A DNA stretch of 45,386 nucleotides from Streptomonospora alba. GTDB taxonomy: Bacteria > Actinomycetota > Actinomycetes > Streptosporangiales > Streptosporangiaceae. The position numbers and the translations under genes were made by a program. The stretch lies in assembly GCF_000826685.1 (NCBI RefSeq), contig NZ_JROO01000055.1, positions 1 to 45,386 of the forward strand, given 5' to 3'. The notes beneath the pieces were generated by a model. The model saw nothing but the letters and a program-made list of their open reading frames with translations. It did no database searches and had not been told where the DNA came from. Numbering within the stretch: position 1 is the stretch's first letter; the number at the start of each line of letters is the position of its first letter. This document shows positions 16,361 to 25,648 of the stretch, piece after piece.

Positions 16361-17038
16361 GTGATCCGCATCGTGCTGGCCGACGACGAGACCATGGTCC
16401 GCGCGGGCATGCGCGCGATCCTCTCGGCCGACCCCGCCATCGAGGTGGTCGGCGAAGCCGCCGACGGCGCCGAGGCGGTCGCGCTGGTGGGTGCGCACCT
16501 GCCCGATGTCGCCCTGCTCGACGTGCAGATGCCCGGCACCGGCGGCCTGGAGGCCACCGAGGCCATCACCGGGCGCTTCCCCGGCACCGCCGTCGTCATC
16601 CTCACCACCTTCTCCGAGGACGCCTACATCGCGCGGGCGCTGAGCGGCGGCGCGAGCGGGTTCGTGCTCAAGACGGGCGACCCCCGCGAGTTGGTCGCGG
16701 GACTGCACGCCGTGGCCAAGGGCGGCGCCTACCTCTCACCCGAGATCGCCCACCGGCTGATCGCCGAGCTCCGCGGCACCGACCGCATGGCGCGCGGCAC
16801 GGCCGCACGCGAACGCGTCGGCCGGCTCTCGGCACGCGAGCGCGACGTCCTCGCGCTGATCACCGAAGGCCTGTCCAACGAGGACATCGCCGAGCGGCTG
16901 GGAATCGTTCCGGGCACGGTGAAGGTGCACGTCGGATCGATCCTCACCCGGCTGGACGCGCGCAACCGCGTGCAGGCGGCGATCCTGGCCTACGAGGCCG
17001 GACTGATCGCCGGCGGTCCGTCCGCCCCCGAGCGCTGA
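16361..17038 (+). CDS. NarL/FixJ-family response regulator, paralogue
   Basis: A 225-residue regulator with receiver residues ADDE, Asp54 (VALLDVQMPGTGG), LTTF and FVLKTGDPREL. The LuxR helix-turn-helix reads LSARERDVLALITEGLSNEDIAERLGIVPGTVKVHVGSILTRL. The GTG start at 16361 is chosen because AAGGAGG lies exactly seven bases upstream (16347-16353); the open frame back to 16292 is not needed. It is partner of the kinase ending 106 bases upstream and strongly similar to the regulator at 11043. Confidence 0.93.
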   Translation: MIRIVLADDETMVRAGMRAILSADPAIEVVGEAADGAEAVALVGAHLPDVALLDVQMPGTGGLEATEAITGRFPGTAVVILTTFSEDAYIARALSGGASGFVLKTGDPRELVAGLHAVAKGGAYLSPEIAHRLIAELRGTDRMARGTAARERVGRLSARERDVLALITEGLSNEDIAERLGIVPGTVKVHVGSILTRLDARNRVQAAILAYEAGLIAGGPSAPER

Positions 17039-17138
17039 CCCGCGATCCGAGGGCGTGCGGGCGCCCGCGTCCTATGCCCAAAGAGGTAGTGCCCCGACGA
17101 CCGGCGGGTCAGGCGCCGGTCACCCGAGGGCGGCGAGG

Positions 17139-18437
17139 ATGCCGGACATGAGAACGACGAACTCCTGCTCACCGACGCGAAGCCGAGCGGTCTCCTACGC
17201 CCTCGCAGCCGGTGTCCTCGCTGCCTGCTGCACGGTACCGGCCGCCGACGCGGCCATCACCGAACCCGGCCCGATCCGCCTGGAGCCGCCCGAACCCACC
17301 GGGCCTCACGCGATCGGCCGCGCCGATCTGCACCTGGTCGACGAAAGCCGCGGCCACCCCTGGGTGCAGGGCGCGAAGCAGCGGGACGTCGTGGTGTCGG
17401 TGTGGTATCCGGCCGAGGACGCCGGCGGCGAGCCCGCCCCCTACATGTCCGATGCCGCCGCCGGCGCCATGTCCAGCGAGATGGAGCAGGTCGGCCTGTC
17501 CCGCGACGCCGTCGACTTCGCCGGTTCGACGACCCATGCGGTCGTCGGCGCCGACGTGGCGGACGGGGCGGGAAAACTCCCCGTCCTGCTGTACTCCCAT
17601 GGATTCAACCAGTCCCGCTACCAGGCCACCGCGCAGCTGGAAGAGCTGGCCGCCCGGGGCTACGCGGTGGTCGCCATGGACCACCCCTACGAAACCGAGG
17701 CGGTGCAGCTCCCCGGCGGCCGCGTCCTGCGGGAGAACGCCCCCGACCTCACCGCCGCCACCTACAGGTCCGCGATCGCCACGCGGGTCGCGGACACGCG
17801 TTTCGTACTGGACACCGTGGAGCGGATCGCCCGGGGCGGCGATCCGGCCGAGGGCGGGCAGTCGCTGCCGCATGGGTTCGGCGACGCACTGGACCTGTCG
17901 TCGATCGGCATGTTCGGCCACTCCGCCGGCGGCCTTACCACCGCCGAGGCGATGCTCGTCGACGACCGGATCGACGCGGGTGTGGACCTCGACGGCAGCA
18001 TCGCCTACCACGTCGGCGACCAGGAGTGGGCCGAGGCCACCGTGAAGGGCGTCGACCGGCCGTTCATGGTCATGAACGGCGGTCTCAGCAAGGGCGAACC
18101 CGACACCAGAGCGCACTCGGCGGACCTGCGGAGGTTTCGCAGGAACTCCACCGGGCCCTTCGCCGAGCTGTTCCTGAAGAACGCCGAGCACATGAGCTTC
18201 ATCGACACCCAGTGGATGGCGGCACAGGTCGAGGCGGAACTGGACCCCGGCGGTCCGGCATGGGAGGACGAGATCGCGGCCGCGGTCGGCAGCGGCGACA
18301 GCCGGGACAGCGTCGCGGCCCAGCGCGCCTACATCACGGCCTTCTTCGACGAGTACGTGCGCGGCCGGGAGCAGCCGCTGCTCGACGGTCCCTCGCCGGA
18401 GCATCCGGCGGTCGAGTTCATCGAGTCACCGCGATGA
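17139..18437 (+). CDS. Secreted alpha/beta hydrolase (PAF-acetylhydrolase/dienelactone-hydrolase-like)
   Basis: A 432-residue exported esterase or lipase. The N terminus has a hydrophobic signal (AVSYALAAGVLAACC) ending in AxA-type or lipobox-like residues (LAAC), so a lipoprotein is possible. The mature part has VSVWYPA, the oxyanion strand VLLYSHGFNQSRY and the nucleophile elbow GMFGHSAGG (Ser262). A late histidine candidate is in LKNAEHMSF. The pattern matches PAF-acetylhydrolase-type carboxylic ester hydrolases. The start is ATG 17139 with GAGGG eight bases upstream; ATG 17148 is possible. It ends convergent to the second ABC exporter across a hairpin. Confidence 0.83.
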   Translation: MPDMRTTNSCSPTRSRAVSYALAAGVLAACCTVPAADAAITEPGPIRLEPPEPTGPHAIGRADLHLVDESRGHPWVQGAKQRDVVVSVWYPAEDAGGEPAPYMSDAAAGAMSSEMEQVGLSRDAVDFAGSTTHAVVGADVADGAGKLPVLLYSHGFNQSRYQATAQLEELAARGYAVVAMDHPYETEAVQLPGGRVLRENAPDLTAATYRSAIATRVADTRFVLDTVERIARGGDPAEGGQSLPHGFGDALDLSSIGMFGHSAGGLTTAEAMLVDDRIDAGVDLDGSIAYHVGDQEWAEATVKGVDRPFMVMNGGLSKGEPDTRAHSADLRRFRRNSTGPFAELFLKNAEHMSFIDTQWMAAQVEAELDPGGPAWEDEIAAAVGSGDSRDSVAAQRAYITAFFDEYVRGREQPLLDGPSPEHPAVEFIESPR

Positions 18438-18456
18438 CCGGCGCTGAATCCGGACG

Positions 18457-18484
18457 GCCGCGGCCCGGTCTCCCGGGCCGCGGC
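18457..18484. terminator. Bidirectional terminator between convergent hydrolase and ABC permease genes
   Basis: A perfect 12-bp stem (18457-18468 with 18473-18484, arms GCCGCGGCCCGG and CCGGGCCGCGGC) with loop TCTC, sitting in the 73-base gap between two convergent genes. Confidence 0.75.
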
Positions 18485-18510
18485 GGCGCGCGGTCGCGCC
18501 GGGCAGCCGA

Positions 18511-19362
18511 TCAGGCGTCGCGGACGCGCAGTTCGGTGTAGGCGACGATCTGGGCGGCCGCGGCCCAGCCGAGCACGGTGGCCAGGTTGACGGGGCCGTC
18601 GTGCGGCGCGGTGTAGAAGCCGACGTCCCCGGCGGCGTAGACCTCGATGGCCGCCGTGCCGGGCAGGTAAGCGGCGGCGTCGTTCAGCGCCTGTACCTCG
18701 CTGAGCTGCAGCACCAGAGGGATCCCGATCAGCAGCAGGAAACCGACGCCGATGGTGGCGGCGGTGCCGCGCATCGCGGTGCCCAGGCCCGTGAACAGCA
18801 CCGCCAGTACCGCCATGCACCCGCCGGCGCCCAGCACCGTGGTCAGGGCGTAGCCGGGGTCGAGCCGGGCGTGGGAACCGACGACACTCCACAGCAGCCC
18901 GATGCCCAGCGCCGTCGTCACCGCGCCCGCGGCGAAGGCCAGACCCGCGGTGACGCAGGTGCGCGCCGCCAGAACCAGACCGCGCCGGGGCACGGTCTGC
19001 AGCGTCGTGATGACGGCGCGGGTGGAGTACTCGTTGGTGGCCGCCATCGCCGAAAGCGTCAGTACGACGAACTGCACCAGGTAGAACACGCCCTGGGAGG
19101 TCAGTTGCGCGTAGGAGAACCCGCTTGCGGCGACGGGGTCCTCCGCGAACCGGTCGGCCGTGGAAACCCCCATCAGCAGCGCGAAGGCGGACATCGCGAC
19201 CAGTCCCAGGCCCAGGCACCACCAGGTGGCACGCAGCGAGGCCAGCTTGGTCCACTCCATGGCCAGGGCGCGGACCAGCACCCGGGACGCCGATGGAGCC
19301 GCCGCGGGGGCGATCGGCCCCTCCGCGACACTACGGGTGAAGGACCGGGCGGTGGCGGTCAT
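18511..19362 (-). CDS. ABC-2 type transporter permease, paralogue
   Basis: A 283-residue membrane protein with six helices, N-terminal MEWTKLASLRATWW and the conserved EYSTRAVITTLQTVPRRGLVL loop, ending in RVRDA, like the RRDA end of the permease at 12687. Its ATG overlaps the TGA of the ATPase gene (ATGA at 19359-19362), so the two are co-translated. With the ATPase it forms a second DrrAB/BcrAB-like exporter. No two-component genes are adjacent to this copy. Confidence 0.88.
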   Translation of the reverse strand: MTATARSFTRSVAEGPIAPAAAPSASRVLVRALAMEWTKLASLRATWWCLGLGLVAMSAFALLMGVSTADRFAEDPVAASGFSYAQLTSQGVFYLVQFVVLTLSAMAATNEYSTRAVITTLQTVPRRGLVLAARTCVTAGLAFAAGAVTTALGIGLLWSVVGSHARLDPGYALTTVLGAGGCMAVLAVLFTGLGTAMRGTAATIGVGFLLLIGIPLVLQLSEVQALNDAAAYLPGTAAIEVYAAGDVGFYTAPHDGPVNLATVLGWAAAAQIVAYTELRVRDA

Positions 19363-20330
19363 GTGCGCTCCTTCGCTGCTGTCGGCGCCGCGCCGGTCGG
19401 GCGGGTGCTCGCGCCGCCGCTGAACTCCGTAGCGGTCTCGGTGAGTTCGAGGTAGGCCTGCTCCAGCGACGTCTCGGCGCGGAACAGGGTGTGCACCCGG
19501 GCACCGGCGGCGTGCGCCGTGTCGCCCACCTCCTCGGGGGCGAGTCCGTGCACCACCAGCTCGCCGCCCCCGGCGTCCTCCACCCGCACCCGGCCCTCCG
19601 CACCGGCGGGCACCGTGCTCAGGTGTTCGGCGAGCAGGGCGGCGTCGGGGGTGCGCACCGTCACCGGCGAGCGCGACCACGCCGCGATCACGTCCGCCAT
19701 CGGTTCGTCGACCAGCAGCCGCCCGCCGCCGACGACCACCAGGTGGTCGGCGACCAGTTGCATCTCGCTCATCAGGTGGCTGGAGACGAAGACGGTGCGG
19801 CCCTCGTCGGCGAGGTCGCGCACGAGGCGGCGGATCCACAGCACCCCGTCCATGTCCAACCCGTTGACCGGTTCGTCGAATACCAGAACCGCGGGGTCGC
19901 CCAGGAGCGCGGCGGCGATGCCCAACCGCTGGCGCATGCCCAGTGAGAAGCCGCCGATGCGCTTGCGTGCGACATCCGCCAGCCCCACCTCCTGCAGAAC
20001 CTCGGCCACGCGCGTGGGCGCCACACCGCTGCCGCGCGCGAGCGCCAGCAGGTGCGCGCGGGCGCTGCGGCCGGGATGCACCGCCGAGGCGTCCAGCAGG
20101 GCGCCGACCTCCCGCGTCGGCTCGGGGATCTCGGTGTAGGGGCGGCCGCCGACCAGCGCCGCGCCCGACGTGGGCCGGTCCAGCCCCAGCAGCACCCGCA
20201 TCGTGGTCGACTTGCCCGCCCCGTTGGGGCCGAGGAAGCCGGTCACCCGGCCGGGCGGGACCTCGAAACCGAGATCGTCCACGGCGACGGTCTCGCCGTA
20301 GCGTTTCGTCAGGTGGCGTACTGTCAGCAC
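19359..20330 (-). CDS. ABC transporter ATP-binding protein (DrrA/BcrA-like), paralogue
   Basis: A 323-residue ATPase with Walker A GPNGAGKSTTMRV, signature GFSLGMRQRLGIAAALL, Walker B VLVFDEPVNGLDMDG and switch SSHLMSEM, very similar to the ATPase at 13481. The GTG start at 20330 (VLTVRHLTKRYG) has GGAGG seven bases upstream; the longer frame to 20396 is unsupported. It is first gene of the exporter operon. A TAGCGT box lies about 38 bases upstream. Confidence 0.92.
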   Translation of the reverse strand: MLTVRHLTKRYGETVAVDDLGFEVPPGRVTGFLGPNGAGKSTTMRVLLGLDRPTSGAALVGGRPYTEIPEPTREVGALLDASAVHPGRSARAHLLALARGSGVAPTRVAEVLQEVGLADVARKRIGGFSLGMRQRLGIAAALLGDPAVLVFDEPVNGLDMDGVLWIRRLVRDLADEGRTVFVSSHLMSEMQLVADHLVVVGGGRLLVDEPMADVIAAWSRSPVTVRTPDAALLAEHLSTVPAGAEGRVRVEDAGGGELVVHGLAPEEVGDTAHAAGARVHTLFRAETSLEQAYLELTETATEFSGGASTRPTGAAPTAAKERT

Positions 20331-20367
20331 CTTCGCGCCTCCGCCTTCGTCGTCATCGGATACGGCG

Positions 20368-20373
20368 ACGCTA
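20368..20373 (-). promoter_or_regulatory. Putative -10 box of the second ABC exporter operon
   Basis: TAGCGT on the minus strand (20373-20368) would give a leader of about 30 bases before GTG 20330. This matches the arrangement upstream of the paralogous exporter at 14434. Confidence 0.4.
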
Positions 20374-20418
20374 CGGAGACACGGGCGGCGGCACATCGGT
20401 TGTTCGTCGCCGCCGGGA

Positions 20419-20434
20419 TATGCCCGAAGGCATA
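20419..20434 (-). terminator. UUCG-loop hairpin downstream of the first GH15 gene
   Basis: On the minus strand TATGCC-TTCG-GGCATA forms a 6-bp stem with an extra-stable UUCG tetraloop, 33 bases after the GH15 stop. A shorter relative (GCC-TTCG-GGC, 22430-22439) lies at the matching place after the second GH15 gene. Confidence 0.5.
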
Positions 20435-20466
20435 GTCGAACGGCCGCCGACGGGGTGCCGGTGGGC

Positions 20467-22293
20467 TCAGCCGGTGCCGCCGTCCTCCCGCCCGGCCCGT
20501 GCGCGCTGTTCCACGGGGCCGTGCGTGCCCTGCAGGTGTATGGCGGTGTTGATCAGCGCGATGTGGGAGAGCGCCTGCGGGAAGTTGCCGATGAGCCGCC
20601 CGGCCCTCGTGTCGAACTCCTCGGACAGCAGGCCGACGTCGTTGCACAGGCCCAGCAGCCGCTCGAAGAGTTCCCTGCCCTCCTCCACGCGGCCCTGCAT
20701 CACCAGGTTGTCGGCCAGCCAGAACGAACACGGCAGGAACGCGCCCTCGCCCGGGGCCAGGCCGTCGAGATCGGCGCCGCCCGCGCCCGTGGTGTAGCGC
20801 TGCAGGAATCCGTCACGCGCGAGTTCCTCGCGGATCGCCGTGACCGTGCCCGTCATCCGCTCGTCGTCGGCCGGCAGGAACCCCAGCGTGGGCAACTGCA
20901 GCAAGGACGCGTCCATCGCCGGCGAATCGTAGGTCTGAGTGAACGCCCCCCGCGCGGGGTCGAAGCCGTTCTCGCAGACGTCGTCGAAGATCTCCTCGCG
21001 CAGACGCCGCCACCGCTCCACCGGTCCCGAAAGACCGAACTCCTCGACCGCCTTGACGGCGCGGTCCGCGGCCGTCCACGCCATGACCTTGGAGTGGGTG
21101 AACTGCCGCCGCCGTCCGCGCACCTCCCAGATCCCGTTGTCGGGATCGCGCCAGTGCTTCTCCAGGAATCCCATCAGCGCACACTGCAGCTCCCACACCG
21201 ACTCCTCCGGCGGGATGCCGTGGTTGCGTGCCTGGTGGAGCGCGTCCATCAGCTCGCCGTAGACGTCCAGCTGCCAGTGCCGCGACGCCTGGTTGCCCGT
21301 GCGCACCGGACGCGATCCGGCGTAGCCCGAGAGCCAGTCCAGCTCCACCTCGGGCAGGTGCCGCTCGCCCTCGATGCCGTACATGATCCGCATCTGGGCC
21401 GGTTCGCCGGCCACCGCGCGCAGCAGCCACTCCCGCCAGGCGGCGGCCTCCTCCTCGTAGCCGGAGTTGAGCAGCGCCAGCAGCGTGAAGGTGGCGTCGC
21501 GGATCCAGCAGTAGCGGTAATCCCAGTTGAGCCCTCCGCCCGGCTTCTCGGGCAGCGAGGTGGTGGGCGCTGCGACGGTGCCGCCGCTGGGGGAGTAGGT
21601 GAGCGCCTTGAGTGTGATCAGCGAGCGAACGACCTGGTCGCGGTAGGGGCCGTCGTACGCACATCGCTGCGCCCATCGCTGCCACCAGGTCGCGGTGCGT
21701 TCGATGGCCGCGGCCACGTCGATGCGCTCGGGCGGCGGACCGTGCGGCGAGACCCAGGCCAGGCGGAAGTCGACGTGTTCGCCCTCGCCGACGCTGAATT
21801 CGGCGGAGGGGAGCCTGCGCTCGCCGACGTCGAACTCGATGTCGGAGTCGAGGTAGAGGGCGTCGGGGCCGGCGACGAAGTGCAGGCGGCGGTCGTACTT
21901 GCGGGTCCAGGGAACGATGTCGCCGTAGTTCGGCCGCACCACCGCCTCCGTGCGCATCCGCACCCGTCCGCTGAGCCCTTCGACACGGCGCACCAGGTCG
22001 GGGTGCTCGTCGCGGACCGGCATGCAATCGGTGACACGCACGGTCCCGCCGTCGCAGCCGAAGTCGGTCTCCAGCACCAGGGTCTCGGGCCGGTAGCGCC
22101 GGCCGAGCAGCCGGTGCTCCTCGGCGGGCGCCATGCTCCAGTAGCCGTTGGAGGGCTCGCCCAGCAGACCGGTGAGGCACGCCCCGGAGTCGAACCGCGG
22201 CAGGCACAGCCAGTCGATGCAGCCGTCGGAGCCGATCAGCGCCGCGGTCTGGGTGTCGCCGATCAGCGCGTAGTCCTCGATGTTCAGCGGCAC
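20467..22293 (-). CDS. Glycoside hydrolase family 15 protein (glucoamylase/trehalase-like), copy 1
   Basis: A 608-residue cytosolic enzyme. The N-terminal beta-domain (IEDYALIGDTQTAALIGSDG, WLCLPRFDSGACL) precedes an (alpha/alpha)6 barrel with GH15 landmarks. These are NWDYRYCWIRDATF, the general-acid region NGIWEVRGRRRQFTHSK, KVMAWTAADRAV, and the general-base region LLSEEFDTRAGRLIGNFPQA. Members hydrolyse alpha-1,4-glucans or trehalose with inversion; actinobacterial members of this type include trehalases, so trehalose is a plausible substrate. The GTG start at 22293 has AAGGGAG eight bases upstream. The gene is a tandem paralogue of the gene at 22475-24298. Confidence 0.88.
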   Translation of the reverse strand: MPLNIEDYALIGDTQTAALIGSDGCIDWLCLPRFDSGACLTGLLGEPSNGYWSMAPAEEHRLLGRRYRPETLVLETDFGCDGGTVRVTDCMPVRDEHPDLVRRVEGLSGRVRMRTEAVVRPNYGDIVPWTRKYDRRLHFVAGPDALYLDSDIEFDVGERRLPSAEFSVGEGEHVDFRLAWVSPHGPPPERIDVAAAIERTATWWQRWAQRCAYDGPYRDQVVRSLITLKALTYSPSGGTVAAPTTSLPEKPGGGLNWDYRYCWIRDATFTLLALLNSGYEEEAAAWREWLLRAVAGEPAQMRIMYGIEGERHLPEVELDWLSGYAGSRPVRTGNQASRHWQLDVYGELMDALHQARNHGIPPEESVWELQCALMGFLEKHWRDPDNGIWEVRGRRRQFTHSKVMAWTAADRAVKAVEEFGLSGPVERWRRLREEIFDDVCENGFDPARGAFTQTYDSPAMDASLLQLPTLGFLPADDERMTGTVTAIREELARDGFLQRYTTGAGGADLDGLAPGEGAFLPCSFWLADNLVMQGRVEEGRELFERLLGLCNDVGLLSEEFDTRAGRLIGNFPQALSHIALINTAIHLQGTHGPVEQRARAGREDGGTG

Positions 22294-22474
22294 GCGGTCG
22301 TCTCCCTTCTGGGGCCCGCCACGGTGTGCGGGCTCGTGGACAGGGGCCCCGCCACGCTGCCGGACACCGTGCGGATACGGCGACGGAGATGCGGTACCGG
22401 TGCCCGGTTGCCCGTCGCCGCCCGGATAGGCCCGAAGGCGTGGCCGAGCGGCCGCAGAGGCCCCGGGCGGCGGT

Positions 22475-24298
22475 TCAGTCGCCCCGGCGCCTCTGCCCGG
22501 TCTGGGCACGCTCTTCGATGGGACCGTGCCCCCTCTCCAGCAGCAGGGCGGTGTTGACCAGCGCGATGTGGGAGAGCGCCTGCGGGAAGTTGCCGACCAT
22601 CCGCCCGGCCCTCGTGTCGAACTCCTCCGACAGCAGGCCGACGTCGTTGCACAGCCCCAGCAGCCGCTCGAACAGCTTGCGTCCCTCGTCGACGCGGCCC
22701 TGCATGATCAGGTTGTCGGCGAGCCAGAAGTTGCACGCCAGAAACGCGCCCTCGCCCGGCGGCAGGGCATCGACGTCGGGGCTGTCCTCGTCCGTCGAGT
22801 AGCGCTGCACCAGCCCGTCCTCGACGAGTTCGTTCTGGATCGCCTCGACGGTGCCCTTCATCCGCTCGTCGTCGGCGGGCAGGAACCCCACGGTGCTCAA
22901 CTGCAGCAGCGCCGCGTCCAGCGTCGAGGAACCGTAGGACTGGGTGAACGTCCCCCGCTCGGGGTCGAACGCGTTCTCGCAGACGTCGTCGAAGATCTCC
23001 TGGCGCATTCGCCGCCACCGGTCGGAGGGGCCCTCAAGGCCGAAGTCCTCCACCGCTTTGACCGCGCGATCGGCCGCCGTCCACGCCATCACATTGGAGT
23101 GGGTGAACTGCCGCGGCGGGCCCCGCACCTCCCAGATCCCGTTGTCGGGATCGCGCCAGTGGTCCTCCAGGTACTCCATGAGGGCGCGCTGTACATCCCA
23201 GGCGGGCGCGTGCGGCGGGATGCCGCGGCTGCGGGCGTGATGCAGCGCGTCCATCAGCTCTCCGTAGACGTCGAGCTGGCAGTGCCGCGCAGCGTGGTTG
23301 CCCACGCGCACCGGAGTGGAGCCCTCGTAGCCCGAGAGCCAGTCCAGTTCCATCTCGGGCAGCCGCCGCTCGCCCTCGATGCCGTACATGATGAGCATCT
23401 GCGCGGGTTCGCCGGCCACCGCGCGCAGCAGCCACTCCCGCCACGATCCGGCCTCCTCCTCGTAGCCGGAGTTCAAGAGCGCAAGCAGCGTCAGGGTGGC
23501 GTCGCGGATCCAGCAGTAGCGGTAATCCCAGTTGCGCACCCCGCCCAGCTGCTCGGGCAGGGAGGTGGTGGCGGCGGCGACGGTGCCCCCGCTCGGGTAG
23601 TAGGTCAGCGCCTTGAGCGTTATCAGGGAGCGCACCACTTCGTCGCGGTACTCGCCGTCGTAGTCGCAGTGGTGTGCCCACCCGCGCCACCACTCTTCGG
23701 TGCGCTCGATCTCGGCGCTGATGTCTGCGTCCTCCGGCGGCTCCGCGTTGGGGGCCACCCATGCCAGCCGGAAGTCGACGGTCTCCCCCTCGCCGACGGT
23801 GAACTCGGTGCAGGGGAGCCTGTGGTCGCCGAGATCGAACTCCACGTCGGAGTCGAGGTAGAGGGTGTCGGGGCCGGCGACGAAATGCAACCGGTTGCCG
23901 TACCTGCGGGTCCAGGGCACGATGGAGCCGTAGTCGGTACGCACCACCGCCTCGGAGCGGACGCGTACCCGGCCTTGGAGCCCTTGCACCCGGCGGACGA
24001 CATCGGGGTGCTCGTTGCGGAGCGGCATGCAGTCGATCACGCGCACGACGCCGTCGTCGCATTCGAAGTCGGTCTCCAGCACCAGAGTGTCGTGGCGGTA
24101 GCGCCGTCCGCGCAGCCGGTGCGGTACGGCCGGAGCCATGCTCCAGTACCCGTTGTCGCCGTCGCCGACCAGCTCGGCGAAGCACGCGGCGGAGTCGAAC
24201 CGGGGCAGGCACAGCCAGTCGATGCGGCCGTCGTTGCCTACGAGCGCCGCGGTCCCGGTGTCGCCGATCAGCGCGTAGTCCTCGATATGGAGGGACAC
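22475..24298 (-). CDS. Glycoside hydrolase family 15 protein (glucoamylase/trehalase-like), copy 2
   Basis: A 607-residue paralogue of the gene at 20467, nearly identical in length and co-linear throughout: IEDYALIGDTGTAALVGNDG, NWDYRYCWIRDATL, NGIWEVRGPPRQFTHSN, and LLSEEFDTRAGRMVGNFPQA. The catalytic glutamate regions are intact, so both copies should be active. The GTG start at 24296-24298 has AAGGAG nearby. The two genes are 181 bases apart and share similar 3' flanks, showing that the duplication included noncoding sequence. Substrate as for copy 1, with possible divergence between copies. Confidence 0.88.
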   Translation of the reverse strand: MSLHIEDYALIGDTGTAALVGNDGRIDWLCLPRFDSAACFAELVGDGDNGYWSMAPAVPHRLRGRRYRHDTLVLETDFECDDGVVRVIDCMPLRNEHPDVVRRVQGLQGRVRVRSEAVVRTDYGSIVPWTRRYGNRLHFVAGPDTLYLDSDVEFDLGDHRLPCTEFTVGEGETVDFRLAWVAPNAEPPEDADISAEIERTEEWWRGWAHHCDYDGEYRDEVVRSLITLKALTYYPSGGTVAAATTSLPEQLGGVRNWDYRYCWIRDATLTLLALLNSGYEEEAGSWREWLLRAVAGEPAQMLIMYGIEGERRLPEMELDWLSGYEGSTPVRVGNHAARHCQLDVYGELMDALHHARSRGIPPHAPAWDVQRALMEYLEDHWRDPDNGIWEVRGPPRQFTHSNVMAWTAADRAVKAVEDFGLEGPSDRWRRMRQEIFDDVCENAFDPERGTFTQSYGSSTLDAALLQLSTVGFLPADDERMKGTVEAIQNELVEDGLVQRYSTDEDSPDVDALPPGEGAFLACNFWLADNLIMQGRVDEGRKLFERLLGLCNDVGLLSEEFDTRAGRMVGNFPQALSHIALVNTALLLERGHGPIEERAQTGQRRRGD

Positions 24299-24472
24299 CC
24301 GGTGGTCTCCTTCCGGGAGGGGGATGGGTCTCTCTTCGCTTTATTCCCTGCTCAGGGGGTGGGTGCACGTGATAGGGGCCGGCGTCCGCGGTGTGCTGCG
24401 CGGGGAGCCGGTCTCGGAGTCCGCGTGCGGCCTGGCCGCGGCCCGCGTCAACCGGGACCGCGGCGGCGCTCC

Positions 24473-25504
24473 TCAGCGGGGTAAGCGCCGCGTCCTGCGC
24501 ACCAGGCGCCAGGCCAGGACCCCGGCCGCGGCCGAGCCGCCGAGCGCGGCCGCGCCGAGGCGGCCGCTGCGACGGGCGGCCCACTGCTGGAGGCTGACCG
24601 CCCGTCCGCGCTCGTCGAACGAGCCGTGGGCACCGTAGTCGCGGCCGCCGGACCTGTCGGCGGGCTCCCACAGGTTGGCCGGCTCTCCCGGACGCGGCTC
24701 GTCGATCTGCTGGGAGGAGTACCCGGAGCGGGCGAGCATGCGGTCGAGCAGTCCCGGCACCAGCCGGTTGCCCAGGATCGTCTGCATGGCGGAACCGCCC
24801 ACCCAGTACTCGCGCGGCCGCGGCCGGTCGGCGGCGCGGGCGACGGCGCGAGCGGCGACCTCCGGCTGGTAGATCGGCGGCACCGGCTGGGCGTGGCGGG
24901 GCAGGCGGGAGAGCACCCATTCGAACTGCGGCGTGTTCAGGGCGGGCAGCTGCACCATCGTGGTGGCCACACCCGAACCGTCGTGCAGCAGTTCGCAGCG
25001 CAGGGACTCGTGGAAGCCCTGGATCGCGTGCTTGGCCGCGCAGTAGGCCGACTGGAGCGGGATGCCGCGGTAGGCCAGCGCCGACCCGACTTGCACGATC
25101 GTGCCTCGGTCGCGGGGCAGCATGCGCGCCAGAGCGGCCTTGGTGCCGTGGACGTAGCCGAGGTAGGTCACCTCGGTCACCCGCCGGAACTCGTCCGGGC
25201 CGATCCGGCTGACGGGTGCGAAGACCCCGGTGAAGGCGTTGTTGATCCAGACGTCGATCGCGCCGAACTCCTCCTCGACGCGTTCGGCCGCGCCGTCGAC
25301 CCCGTCGAAGTCGGCCACGTCGACGGGGATCTCCAGCGGGGTGCCGCCCGCCTGGCGGACATCCTCGGCGGCGCCGGCGAGCCCTTCCTCGCCGCGGGCC
25401 AGCAGCGCGACCCGGTCGCCGCGCGACGCGAACTCCCGGGCCGTCGCGCGCCCGACGCCCCCGCTCGCGCCGGTGATGACCACGACTCTGGATCCCTCAG
25501 GCAT
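24473..25504 (-). CDS. SDR family oxidoreductase with C-terminal hydrophobic tail
   Basis: A 343-residue classical short-chain dehydrogenase: cofactor loop TGASGGVGRATA, NNAFTG (NNAG-like), catalytic VGSALAYRG (Ser) and YCAAKHA (Tyr/Lys). After the Rossmann domain (about residues 1-245) comes a linker rich in charged residues. A short hydrophobic segment follows near 315-335 (LGAAALGGSAAAGVLAWRLV) and could anchor it to the membrane. ATG 25504 has a GGAGGGG site upstream. It lies downstream of the pyruvyl-transferase-like gene on the same strand, 144 bases apart. The substrate is unknown. Confidence 0.88.
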   Translation of the reverse strand: MPEGSRVVVITGASGGVGRATAREFASRGDRVALLARGEEGLAGAAEDVRQAGGTPLEIPVDVADFDGVDGAAERVEEEFGAIDVWINNAFTGVFAPVSRIGPDEFRRVTEVTYLGYVHGTKAALARMLPRDRGTIVQVGSALAYRGIPLQSAYCAAKHAIQGFHESLRCELLHDGSGVATTMVQLPALNTPQFEWVLSRLPRHAQPVPPIYQPEVAARAVARAADRPRPREYWVGGSAMQTILGNRLVPGLLDRMLARSGYSSQQIDEPRPGEPANLWEPADRSGGRDYGAHGSFDERGRAVSLQQWAARRSGRLGAAALGGSAAAGVLAWRLVRRTRRLPR

Positions 25505-25648
25505 CGCCCCTCCGTCCGTCCCGATTCGTCGGACAGCCGCCGACCGCGTGTGGCGGCCGCGGACCGCCGGACCCCGCGAGACGACTGTGCCCGCAGGCCG
25601 CAGCCGTCGCGGGGCCGACGCCGCGCCCGCTACCCGGCGCCCGGTCGG

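Noticed and set aside
20455-24484. Long plus-strand frames (700 and 652 codons) opposite the two GH15 genes
   Set aside because: They are antisense shadows of paralogous genes, so their mutual similarity only mirrors the GH15 duplication.
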